This document shows positions 47,466-59,035 of a DNA stretch of 64,000 nt, piece by piece. Source of the DNA: Lineus longissimus (Eukaryota; Nemertea; Pilidiophora; Heteronemertea; Lineidae); NCBI RefSeq assembly GCF_910592395.1, contig NC_088318.1, positions 13,580,349-13,644,348 of the forward strand, given 5' to 3'. The first letter of the stretch is position 1. Every line of letters starts with the position of its first letter. The translations under genes were made by a program, and so were the position numbers. The notes below the pieces were generated by a model that was not told the origin of the DNA, ran no database searches, and saw only the letters and a program-made list of their open reading frames with translations.

Positions 47466-47643
47466 CAGTGAAACCTCCCTTAGTGGACAACTCTCTATTA
47501 AGGACAACCTCTCTATTAAGGACACTAGTTTTGGTCCCAAATTGGTTGTTGCCATTCAATTTGACCTCTCTAATCAGGACGCCTCTTTATTAAGGACAGT
47601 ACTTTTCAGTCCCAAGGGTGTCCTTAATAGAGAGGTTCTACTG
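47466..47643. mobile_element. 178-bp Tc1/mariner-type MITE
   Basis: Starts CAGTGAAACCTC and ends with the inverse of CAGTAGAACCTCTCTATTAA. It is flanked on both sides by TA (47464-47465 and 47644-47645), as expected for IS630/Tc1/mariner insertion. Three copies of a CTCTCTATTAAGGACA-like word occur in the left half. No transposase. Confidence 0.75.
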
Positions 47644-47645
47644 TA

Positions 47646-48194
47646 TTTGTGTTATCTCTTACATGGTGTTAATCTGGTTAAACTGAAGTGATAACGCAAA
47701 ACAGCCCCGTTCACTGACCAGCGCGCCGTAAGCGAGCGAAGAAGCGAATAGACACTCAAGCTTCTTTAATGACATTCTAGCAATAATGAGAACCTGATCC
47801 TAGTGTTAAAGTGAGACCATCTTCCTCTACTGGCATTGTTATCTTTAATCCGTGAGCGAAGTTAAAATAAATCTCCTCGCTTACTTGAGCATGTTCGGCG
47901 AAGACGATAGGGTCTTGATCTACTGATGCGAACTTGAGATGGCTATGACGACCTCTCACGCGAGTGCCATATATATTACCCGTATTCCTACAATGCGATG
48001 GGCGTGTCATATGACTCCAAGGTCTTGTTACTTCAATATGGAGTCAAGAGATTGGGGCTAACGTCTCATCCCTTGTCGCTAAAAACTTAAGTACTCAACA
48101 ATGCTCTACATTATTGAAACTGGTCGACTCCCGTGAAGAAATTGATGACACGTCAATGTTAGTACATTTTTTTGTATTTGTTTTAATTGTACAT
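47646..48194. other. Spacer downstream of the dioxygenase gene
   Basis: Contains a 77-codon - strand ORF (48010-47777) without motifs, splice context or link to the dioxygenase. Otherwise nothing recognised. Confidence 0.4.
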
Positions 48195-48200
48195 TTTATT
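48195..48200 (-). terminator. Poly(A) signal of the dioxygenase gene
   Basis: AATAAA on the - strand, 80 bases after the stop codon. Confidence 0.55.
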
Positions 48201-48280
48201 TTGATATTCGTGCCCGATGTACAAGACGGTGTTTACAATGTAGGCTAATTAACTTAATTTCAATTCCAAGTCCCAGCATG

Positions 48281-48600
48281 TCATTCCTCGGCTGTGTACA
48301 TGGACAATGCGACTCTCATCACCCTCTCTCCGGTAAAGCCAAGCTTGCTATGGCCTACCCGCATATTATCCAACACCAGCACATCACCCTGTTTGAGCTG
48401 GCCAACTTTCGTGCATCGCCACATTGTTTCGCGAATGTGCCGGACCACGTCGAGCTCGATTTCAGTGCCGTCACCATAGAAAGACGTGAAGGGGTACTTC
48501 AGGGGGTCTTCATCCTTATTAAAGATGTCGTAAAAAGCGGACAATTTTTGAAAGTAGGACCAACGTGAGAGGTCGCTCTGGTTGAACCACATCATTTCCC
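48281..48600 (-). CDS. Last exon of a TauD/TfdA-family dioxygenase
   Basis: A splice acceptor TTTCTTTGCAG precedes 48600 (- strand) and the frame runs to TGA at 48283-48281, about 106 codons. It matches the C-terminal part of the TauD/TfdA clavaminate-synthase-like group (the At3g21360 type): an opening WFNQ, then QGDVLVLDNMRVGHSKLGF with the distal iron-binding His, and GERVMRV with the Arg that holds 2-oxoglutarate. These are Fe(II)/2-oxoglutarate oxygenases; the substrate cannot be told. An AATAAA on the same strand at 48200-48195 gives a short 3' UTR. Upstream exons carrying the HxD motif must lie above 48600 but I could not find them. + strand ORFs here are shadows. Confidence 0.75.
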
Positions 48601-51600
48601 CTGCAAAGAAAGAACCCTTATTCATGTAATTTGCGTTTCAGCATTTCAATATTAGGGAGTTTTTGCCCCCCCCCCCCCCCAACGTGGACGCCTCAGTACA
48701 TCAAGTACATCAAAATATTGTGCTGTTGAGCAACACTACACTCTCACAATTTATTAATGACAACAACTATAGTCCATTCGTAAATGTTAAGTCCGCACCG
48801 TTTGGGGCTCTGGATGGCGTACTACTGGTCGGATATCTTCGAAGTTTGTTTCGCCTCCGTTGCGGTCTATCATTGTAGCTTATTGGGAGAGAAGATTTTC
48901 TGTATATTATTAAAAGACGGAGCTATTCCCATTGTGAGATACGTATGTGCAATGGCTGGAACGCCGCTGGAAGTCGATGACCTCTCGAACATCAGGAGGC
49001 GAAAAAGTAAGCAGAAGAAAAAAGTGGTTTCGCTCTCGAGAACAGATTTAAGTGACAGGTGCGACTTCGACGAAAATCTTGAGGCATGCATGGTGATCTT
49101 GAACACACGCGATGGGTTTCACCGACACCAAGATCAGTAGGGTTCCTGTGCGAGTCCTATTGTTGCTCTCTGCCACCGCGAAATGGTCTACCCTGGATAG
49201 GCCGAGAGGTGTGCAATGGCATTGGTGATCGGATGGAGATTCTCCGTATCATGTTATCAAAAGCGGGTTATAACATATCACTCAGTCACGCGAGATTCTT
49301 GTTAGAAGAAACCAAACTTCCAGGCCTTCTTCCGCGTGAGCGCCTTGGGTTGACGCATGCGCATCACCAACTTGCTTGCTTCTCCAACTCTGAATCGAAG
49401 TGAGGCTCTTAAACAGATTTCATGTTTAAAGTTCCTTAGTTCCTCAATCCATATATCCTGATATGGTGTTGTTACATTGAACTGCGTTTTACAATTCTGA
49501 TTCATGTCCGTCCGTTCGTCATCACAGAGGATGAACGGAAAGGGCTAGTCAAACTTGAACGGGTTTTTTCATCCATACGTTACTGTAACAAGCCCTGCGT
49601 CCCTTGATTGCCTGCCTCGGTCATGCCGGAGATCAAACTACCACCTGGTACCATTTTTTACTTGTATACTGCCGCATATTGTCATACGGTTTCAAGGCAC
49701 TATTTGCTTCAACCCTCCTCGTTATCAAAGTTATGATCACAGAATAAGAAAAGAAATGCATTTGAAATTAATCGTGCGAATCGGCGGTTACTCTATGTCT
49801 TGTCTGGTTGACGTCTGCGGACTGTCGTCTGCCCGACGTCGGTGACTGGCTCGAACAAGTTTTGTCCATCTGTTGAAACATTTATATATCTTTATTAATC
49901 TTCTAGATTCATTCGCCTATAATGGCTGTAGCACCCGCCATCCACGCGTTGGTATCTCCGCTAAAAACGTTCCGGTTTGAGATGGCACTTTTTCCACGCG
50001 ACACAGTTCACTTCCGCATTGTTTGTCCTTCCTGCACGCGACATTTTCACGCAACGCTGGTCGTGCAAACATGGCTGCCGTTTCGAGGTACAGCGTACGG
50101 GATTGTGCACGCCTTGCCGGGAAATCAGAAGCAGTCTTCATGACAAAGCCGGAGTCTGACCTGCCGACTATCTCGTGACTTCTAACTTCTTCAAAACCGA
50201 AAAGCGTTTGAATGCTTGATTTGCCTGCGTCGACATCTGTCATTTGGTCGCCCTGCAAGTCAGCAGTCCAATCAATATCTTATTACAGCTCATGCTCGGG
50301 CAGACGTATTGCAAATCTCGGTTATGGACGAAAACATGAATTTGGGCCAATGGGCTTCCAGGTTCAGAAACATCACGACGATGACTTTGAAGAAAAAGTT
50401 TTAATGCATCGGAAATAAACTTGTTTATGTAAAAATTTACAGATGAATTTTTCGTCAGTCCTGCAATGACGAATGAAACCGGCGTGACGTGACCGAATTG
50501 CACCATATGATTTCGCCCCAAACTTGTAATAACACTAACGGAGATTCGGGGAGAATTGACATCCTACCTTTTAAGGCGGATATAAGAACAAAGATAGCAC
50601 GAAATACTCCAACTTCTTATTATTGCGAGGGATTATTATTGGTTTGCAAATCTGAACGCTAGTTTGGAAAACGTAATGAAAGTATACAAGTTCCAAACGG
50701 CAACAAAGCGTACATTCATCAACATATTTTAATGCTTCTTTGTTCAAAGCTAGTCTTCCTACATTGTATTCTGTCGCTTAGCGGATCAATTTTCAGGAAA
50801 TGCGGTCCTCGTTTCCAAAAGAACGTACATGTAGTATGTATAAAAAGGGCTGTCAATGAAATTTCCTGAATCTTTTGGAAAAGTATCATGGTTATTTTAT
50901 GCTGTGCTTTTATTCAGACACACTTTTACTTTCATCTTCTGGTACAATTCGATGGTGTAGATTTCATACGGTGATAATCCTGCAACATCCTGTCGCAATA
51001 CAACAACATCATTTCCTCTGCGAACCTGAGAAATCTGCTTTTTCGCATGAACCGTCGGTGGCCATCTTGGATCAATGGCCCCCGGTGCTTTAACGGCAAA
51101 TATCACTCCCTGTGTGCTCAGCTATTTCATTTGATTTGATGTCAATTTATCTCCGAAGATTGCTGCGATTGATCCTCCTTAGAGTTGTAATCTACTAATA
51201 GGGACGCTAGCTGAGCGTTTGATTGCTTAGAAGTGACGGATTGCCGTCTCTGACTAGCGAAATCCGGAAGGACCTGCTCAATTGGATTTCTGATTAAACT
51301 CTCCGTTTATTTGGCGCGCTTTTATGTCGAGGCAGACGTGATTTGTTCTGTTTGTGCAGCAGACGTGACACTACTTCTGATGCTTAAGGGCTGTTTTATT
51401 TGAAACTCTTTTCATCTTCATTGGAGTTTTTTTTCGCAGATGTCTTGATTGCAGTTACTTGGGAGTTATTTTTGTTGCAAATTACGTGAAGAGCTTTGCG
51501 CTGCCTCCTCACGCTCAAAAACACTGAGGATGAAACCAAGAATGTCACATATTGATATCTTCCTGAAGATAGAACTAACCCAAACGCTGTCTAGTGTACT

Positions 51601-52805
51601 AAAGGACCCGCAACGATAACTCACATGCTAATTATCATTACACAAACTATGTAAAATACAAGTACACTGTATAAAATTACAATGCGTTCACTATAATAGA
51701 ATAACGCCCATTCTATTTACGCATTGAGATGGATGTCTTTGAGAACATTCTTTGTCTTTCGATCGATGTTATTGGCCTCATTACCGCTGTCAGGAAAGAA
51801 GTCAGGAACACCGATTCAATAAATTCTTTCTTTTCACAATGTTGACAGGAACCCGATGCAAAATAGTGACTGCAATACGTAAATTATTCTCTTTTTGCAT
51901 TGGATGCCATTGCTAGATATTTCTTACGTTGAGGAATAACATTTGTGAGAGATTATTATTAGCCATTTTGCATTAACATTACCATTGTTACCATTCAATT
52001 GGAGTTACCGTTTCATTGATAATGCAGCCTTCTATTTGCAATTTTCAAAATTGGGTAATGCAAAATTACATTATCAATGCACTTGATATATCATATTAGA
52101 TATCATTATCTTGACAGTTTGACGTTTTAATCTTTTGTCGGCAGGATATCTTAACTTTCAGACCTTGGTATTGTATGTTTTCATTGTAAAATCATGCACT
52201 TGATATCTTTTTATTTAGATCTTCTGTACTCGATATTGTGATACATGTACAATGTACATTGTATTTCGATCTTCTGCCCTTGAAACTTTTATATATATGA
52301 TTTCAGATTTTTCTGTAGGAGCCTACTGAATAGGGTAAAGAGTCCAACACCTTGGTTTTATATCCTTTTTCTTCTCTTCTTTCTTCTCCTAAACATCTAG
52401 CGCACACGATCCAAGAAACTAACTTCATGACCTTTCGTAATTGCTGCAAGAATATCACAATGTTGACTGCCTGACGCCCTCAATTATGACAGTAACGAAC
52501 AGGTTAACTGTCATAAAAGCGCTGCATCACTTTCCTTCGTTACAAGAGTTAACTGCTACTGATATCGGACAATAGTAATTAATTGCTATGACGTCCAACA
52601 ATAGGAAGATCAAAACGATATTTTCACACGCGCAGACGATTTGCCATCACGTGATCAGAAATTTTTCCTCGCAATCTCGCCAAAGCTTTCTACTTCATAC
52701 CAACTGTTCTCGCCGAGAAATTCGATAGGTCCGAACCTCATCAAAAAAGATAATGATTCCTTTCACAGCAGATGATAATAATTGTAAACATCGGATTTTA
52801 TCTCG

Positions 52806-52817
52806 GCCGCCATCTTG
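52806..52817 (-). promoter_or_regulatory. YY1-like promoter motif with ATG
   Basis: CAAGATGGCGGC on the - strand, a word typical of TATA-less animal promoters where it also carries the start codon. Reading on gives a 16-codon frame (MAAEIKSDVYNYYHLL). Possibly a 5' exon of a - strand gene such as the dioxygenase; unproven. Confidence 0.25.
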
Positions 52818-54648
52818 GGTTTGGTTGAGAACTCGCAATATTACGCGCCTGTTGTATCAAATGTCGCTGATGTCAATAGGCGACAGTTTTCTTAGTGATT
52901 GTTTTCATTGGGTTAAGCAGATTTTAGGGATGGGGTGAAAGCAATGGTTTGTTGCTTGCACGCAACTGCTTTTGACTTTGTGACTCCCTGGCGTGTTTTA
53001 CGCGGTGCTTCCTAGATTTTATAGAGATAATGGTGTCTAAGAGCGTTGGATATCTTAACGAAAGTGGCCCGAACACGCGACTACAAGAAGAAAGTGCATG
53101 GTCTAATGACACTTGCAAACACTGACAGTACCTTTAACATGCTGATTATTGTTGGACATGATTTGTGTTCATTGCCTGTCAATTTAAGGGGGACTATAGG
53201 CAGGAGCAGGGGATTCGAATTGGCCATCTTCAATTGACTAATATGCACAGTAAGGGCACAGAGTCTTTTTTGATTCAGAACTTAATACATTCCTCGTGCA
53301 AGCGTGAATAATTTTGACATACTAAGAGATGGAAGAGACCCCTGTTGGAAGCTCTGCGTGAGTTTAGCTTGCCAACCTAGCGGCTAAATATAGAGTCCCT
53401 TTAAGACAATCATTTGTGATGGTATTTCTTGCGCTGTTTCCTTGCACCTGCTGTGATTCATAATGGATTATTCATTACAAGCAGTTAGTCAGGTGACACG
53501 TCATTAATGCGCCTCCCTATACGAGTTACAGCTCGCCGCTTTAAGCTAATGGAAGAAAAAGATGATGGAACCAGAATGGAGAATCGATATTGAAACACTA
53601 AGAAGACATAATGTGACTTGCCCTCTCAAAATTAGCGATGGCTATAGTGATAATTTTCAGATAATTTTTTGTAAAAACAAAGTAACAAGTACTTCGACCA
53701 AACACAGTTCTCTACAAGAACGGTCGAAAACAAGAAAAAAATAATCAGAATTATATTTACGGTAATTCGTAATCATGTCGATTGACAATTATCATTTCTG
53801 CGTCAAAATATATAAATCATGAGATGTCGCTCGAATGGACTGTTTCCACCTTGGTCCCCATCCGGCCGGTTACGACAACACGTTCAGGGTCAGTGCCCAG
53901 TCACAGAATCAAGTCAACTCGACACAGCGAGCGGATGCTTACAAGAAAGGCCCAAGGTCATACGGCAGAAATCATAATGGCGAATTCTCCCGATAACTAA
54001 TTGTATTGCAATCGACAATAGCCAGCGCTAATTGTTTCCCGTCGCGACGGGCTACTTTCATTAAACACAGTAGCCGTCGCAAGGTTACAACAACATAGAC
54101 ACAATGCCTTTTTCAACGCATTCATAGAAATTAAGAGAGATAATGAAAGATGAGAACGAAATGTTCGCACCTCATTCGGTTAATGATATTGAAACGAGCT
54201 GTTAAAATCAACATTTGGTCTTTTCTCATTGGGAGATAAGGCAACGATACATGTATAAAACGTATGTTTTATTTAGTCTGTCTTTTTCTGCATGAGTCCC
54301 CCTATCGAATGGTTGCCATAAGACATTAATCAATTTCTGTCAGTTTTCGTAAAGGGAAATAATTATTAACACCAGATTTCACCTTTGGTTGTTTGTAACA
54401 GACGGCTTGGAATTCTATTGAGAACGGTAAATGTTACTCTTACTTATGCTCGTGAGAACTGTTCGTATGCACAGATAATAGATAGTTTAAATTTAAGCAT
54501 ATTTTTGATAAATCGTCTGTTGGAAGAATTTGCCCAATTTGCACCAGCCGTCACACACCATACTGAACTTCCAGTGGTATTGCCTACGTAGCCTCCACAC
54601 GCGTTGTCTGAGTAAAGTCAAGATTTCACACACTCGCTTTGAGGTACA

Positions 54649-54879
54649 TTACATGTAACGCTTTGCTTTCGGCAGAACCTGTCGTGTCAGCCGTGTACAA
54701 CACTCTAGGAAGCATTGGACCCGTACTGGATTTGCGTACATTTGGTCAAAATACCTTGAGTAACCAGCATTTTCAAGCCGAAATCGTTGTTTTACATCTG
54801 CGGCATTTGAAAATTGCTGTTTGCCATTAACAACACGCAACAATTGAGATACTTCGGGATAGTCCCCAGCCTCTGCCAT
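54649..54879 (-). CDS. Possible first coding exon, unrecognised
   Basis: A 76-codon frame beginning MAEAGDYPEVSQLLRVVNGK. A donor-like AAG/GTATTT near residue 42 would give an exon of about 126 coding bases. Composition is protein-like but no homology is recognised and no promoter is seen. Confidence 0.2.
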   Translation of the reverse strand: MAEAGDYPEVSQLLRVVNGKQQFSNAADVKQRFRLENAGYSRYFDQMYANPVRVQCFLECCTRLTRQVLPKAKRYM

Positions 54880-57008
54880 AATGTACGGTTGGCGCTGGAG
54901 ATGAACACACGGTCACCAGCTGCCTAAGGTAGGGTCGATTTCGAGGCATTGTCATAATCACATCAACAACACCCAAAACCTAGATGTCACCAATTAATAA
55001 ACTTGAAATTCTTATACGTAGCGAATTAGAAATTAGCCCGGGGCCCTGTGGCTTTTGATAATGTGCTCCATAACAATCTCGGGGTGTTGCCCCAAAGAAG
55101 CCGACAGTGAAGGGGGTTATTTTGTGGTGGCCCCTCGGTTGTGGGTCACACCGCAGTCATCTCGACGACCATTTAGTTAATGGTGGCGTCCATCCCTGGA
55201 TCCACACCCAAGGCGAGCTCGCTACATTCGCACGTCCGCCTGTTGGATTAATCCTGCAGTTTTATAGGTTTACATGTACGACATCAATATACATATGCAA
55301 ACTTGAAGGCAAGACAAGCACCATGTATGAAGAAGTCCCTCAAATCCAAGTTGTGGCACACTCCTTCTGGACGCATAGTTATCAATCGCTGGGTTTGAAA
55401 GTCGCAGATCGCGGCGATCAGCCACTCTTGTTTCAGGATGCGATGAAGACCGAAATGAGAATTTTTTGTTTCATGATGATTGAATGGAACTGTCCATGAA
55501 ATCAGAAGTATAAAGTATAATATAATATGATATGAATAAAAAAAGTCGTTACGCGCACCTGTGTACGGACATAAATGGCCTGCATAAAAGATGTGTCATT
55601 TCTGACATGAGTGGGACAACACGTGATTGTCTGTGGCCGTCGTATACCTTAAAGTATCCACGAGAAATTCAGCTTCACTGAGCATAAAGTAGTGAGGGTC
55701 CAACAGTAACATAAGGGCGAGGTTTAGTGCTATATCGAATAGGGCCATAAAACCATCCGCGTTAAAGCAACCAATGCGCCAGCTTACTCAAGCTATAAAT
55801 CCGCGACAAGACCAAATATGTCATAATGACTATGTGATAATGCTGTTTTAACAAATTAAAAGTACATTGACATAACACCGGGAGTGGAAAGCTAACTTCG
55901 CTCTGACTTGGTTTAACTCGGAGAATGGTGCTGGAGTTGTAAAATTCGCTCAGTTGGAATCAGGGGGATATCATTTGAATATCTTGGTTCCAGCAGACAC
56001 ATTACTGGCTGAAAAGGAGTGGGTTGCTGGCCAAGGTTTTGGGGTATCAACGGGAGAATTAGGTAACAAAGGAAAATGGTATCCCAATGAGTTTTAAGAC
56101 CATAGAAATCTACACTTTATCAGGGCTTTTATTTTCCCGTCATGCCAGTTTAGTGGCATCAGAAAGCGAAATCGCAATTTGTGAGGAAAGAATATAAAAC
56201 AGAGAGATTCGGATGAACGGGACCTAGATGAGTGTTTGAATATAACAAGGCCCACTTCTTGCAAATCGGCGTAAGAGAGACGCCAGCATTAGCTCAACTA
56301 AGCATTATCTCTTTCAGTAATTTTCGTTTACGATCATAGCGATTGGACGTGACGTTAACGTTACTGCTACCGCGAGGTAAGAGCTGTCATCACCCGGCCA
56401 AAACTTCCGCTACCGGCTCGATTTTGGCGAACTGAGCTCGCGGTGTTCGGTGAGACAACCAAAAGCTCCAGTTCGGTAACAATTGAGATGACCACATTTA
56501 CGAAATTCGTATTCATTCATGAATTCAGCAATTTTATGATATCTTCAACGCCTACACCTAGTTGCCACCTAAATTTCTTCTTATCTCCGAGGGCTCTGCA
56601 GTAAAACGCCAGCAATAATGGTGTTTGCCGGCTTAAAGTGTCTTTGTCTTCTGACATGTCTGATTCTCTAGTAGGGTTTCCTCACTTGCAACCCACGCGA
56701 AAACCTTCCAGCAAGAAAACACACACTTGATTTGCTGAACAATTCCCTGGAACTAATTTCTATCAAAATGAAGCAGAAAGATTCGTAGACTTCAATTCAA
56801 CATAAATGCTAATTAACTGGGAAAAATAACTACGGGGCTAATGACTTAGCAACGCCGCGCCAAGCACGAGACAATCGCAGATCTTTTCAAATAAGTAAAT
56901 AAAATAATTGTCAATTATCAATTTTTGCCTGAAGCGCTTTAAGTTCAGAATGATTGGACTCTAAAAGCCATCATGGCGCATCAAGAGGAAAACACGTGCG
57001 CTTCGCCA

Positions 57009-57017
57009 TCTCGCGAG
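57009..57017. promoter_or_regulatory. TCTCGCGAG promoter-type palindrome
   Basis: TCTCGCGAG is a known core-promoter element of animal housekeeping genes. It sits in a CpG-rich patch that has overlapping 137- and 145-codon ORFs on opposite strands, neither with a recognisable motif. Confidence 0.25.
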
Positions 57018-58937
57018 TGAAAATTCGTACGTCCCGCACACGACCCAAAATACCCACTTCACTTCCAAATATGGGCATTGAGTGTGACGCGCACTCCTTA
57101 TATGGAAACGGCAACAATGCGAGTCGTTTGCTCCGATGCGTGCAGCTGTCAAATCGGGAGTCAAATTGGCGCATGCTCGGTTTTGCGTTGGCTGAACGTG
57201 AAATGTTTGGTGTCGCAATCATACTGCCTCCGTTGATTTCGCCCACGACTTTTCGGTATAAAGATGAGAAAAACAAAGCCGTTGTCTTAATGAACATGGA
57301 TAAAACCCGGCTTGCATTTCTCCTTTGTTGTCTAATTTTCTTTGTTAGACGAAACAAGAGTTCATGAGTTTTTCCGACGGATCTATAATGTAATTTTCTC
57401 CCGTTCACTCTGATACGATACTACGATACTACTTCAGTATGTACATGACACGGGATCTGCTACAATAATATAGAACTCTCAAGTGAATCTACTAAATACG
57501 AAATTTTACATGCCTAATATTAATACTGCAAAACCGTTTAACACTGAACAAGAAAGAAACAAAATTGCCACTTATATCACTAAAGTGCCACTCCCCACAA
57601 ATCTGTCTGATTTGAAATCCTTTGATCAACATCCCACATGTAAAGATTTTCTAAGATGATGAAATATTTTCTAAGATAATGAAATATTTTCTTTCTCTTA
57701 CAAAAAGTGCGGACAGTTTTTACTCCCCAAGTTGTTCGCAAACTGCACAGATGTAGCCGAAATTTTTGCATACCGCTCAGTTTTCGAGCTGATGCGGTAT
57801 CCGCCATTACGTATCATGACAAATTCAATACTATTGCGTCGCTCATATCACGGAGAAACTAACACTAGTACCACACTGCTGCTAGTACTACTTGATACGA
57901 GAAAAGAAGTTGAACATATTATTAAGGCTGGAACACTGGCTTAGCCTGATTAATCGAACAAATGATACTCTTATTCTTGGGATTAACCCGAAATAAATCC
58001 CTTTTTTGCACGGAACTAAATCGTCCTCTTTTAGGAAGTGGGCAGTACCACTGCTATCGCATGACGTGTAATGTAGTGAAACCGACCCCCCGATCCAGGT
58101 AGAAATGAATTTGGAAATGATTAGGGCAGTAGGCAACAAGATTAGTTAACTAATTGGAGAATTGTTTGTAAGTCTTGCGTAAATATTCATCGTTTGAAGC
58201 GAGCCGCGGGGCGGTGCTAGCTCCCGCAGTCTTTCACTTGTAGAATTAATTTTTTCCTGAAGGCAAGGGGGTTCCGGTTTGTGTAGCGTGTACTCCACAT
58301 TATCCCCCCCCCCACACACACACACACCGTATCTGTTTTTTTAGAGCATGGAGGCACATAGCGGTGAGCTAAGAAGCAAACTGGACGTATATACGGTGAC
58401 GGTGACGGTGTTATAGACCTTCAAATATGCAAGTGAAGATGAAAATAGGGGTACGCCGTTCGTCTCCACAACGGCAATGTTAGAATTTAATTCAGTACGT
58501 ATATGCGCAATGGAATCTTTTTCAAATTCAATTACACAAGTTTCTATTTTTTACTTACGGCGTAGACTTTAATAGAAAGCGCTTTATGCTGTATATCACT
58601 TTTGTTTGATCATGTTTGCCATCTATTTGCGTTCAAATCCACGTAAAAATTATGGAAGTGACTACCTGGCAAGCCCGGCTTACCAAACAGCGACTTTTTC
58701 TTGTCCTGAATGGAGAGCCGAACTTATGCATATTCAACCATCCAGGAGCTCATTATCATTCGTGGCAACACGGTCAGCAACACTGGAGTTACAGTGAAAC
58801 GCCTTTAGAAATGCACACTAATGCATTTAACATGCTTATCAGTTAAATCACGTTTATGACTTTTTTTGTAAATCCATACAGTCATGTACATGTACATGCT
58901 TCTTCATGGATTATTGACCAAAACCCGAGTTAGTAAC

Positions 58938-59035
58938 CGGCTTGCCGAACAGAGTTGATTTTAGTGCTGTTTGGCAAGCGGCTCTCCAAGCAGGGCAAAA
59001 AAAGATGCCTGTTCGGCGAGCCGCTTGCCAAATAG
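58938..59035. repeat. Cluster of alternating inverted GCTTGCCRAACAG motifs
   Basis: CGGCTTGCCGAACAG (58938-58952) faces CTGTTTGGCAAGCG (58967-58980). Then CTGTTCGGCGAGCCG (59009-59023) abuts CCGCTTGCCAAATAG (59021-59035). A fifth relative, CCGGCTTACCAAACAG, lies at about 58675. The pairs could form hairpins or be paired NF1-like TTGGC sites. Confidence 0.6.

Larger units (their letters stand above)
48601..58937. other. Gene-poor interval, expected to contain 5' exons of the dioxygenase gene
   Basis: No exon proven. Promoter-like CpG-rich patches lie at 49930-50230 (an AAACATGGCTGCCG word on +), 52806-52817 (CAAGATGGCGGC on -) and 56950-57270 (TCTCGCGAG at 57009-57017). Low-complexity runs are C15 at 48666-48680 and C10 plus (CA)n at 58304-58327. 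A 20-bp tandem pair (TTTTCTAAGATRATGAAATA) lies at 57637-57680. Confidence 0.4.

Noticed and set aside
49917-50258. 113-codon - strand ORF as 5' exon of the dioxygenase
   Set aside because: No HxD motif, no donor and no family resemblance; its openness follows from high GC content.
56954-57408. Overlapping 137- and 145-codon ORFs on opposite strands
   Set aside because: Both are open because of a CpG-rich patch; neither shows a motif or splice context, and they cannot be told apart.
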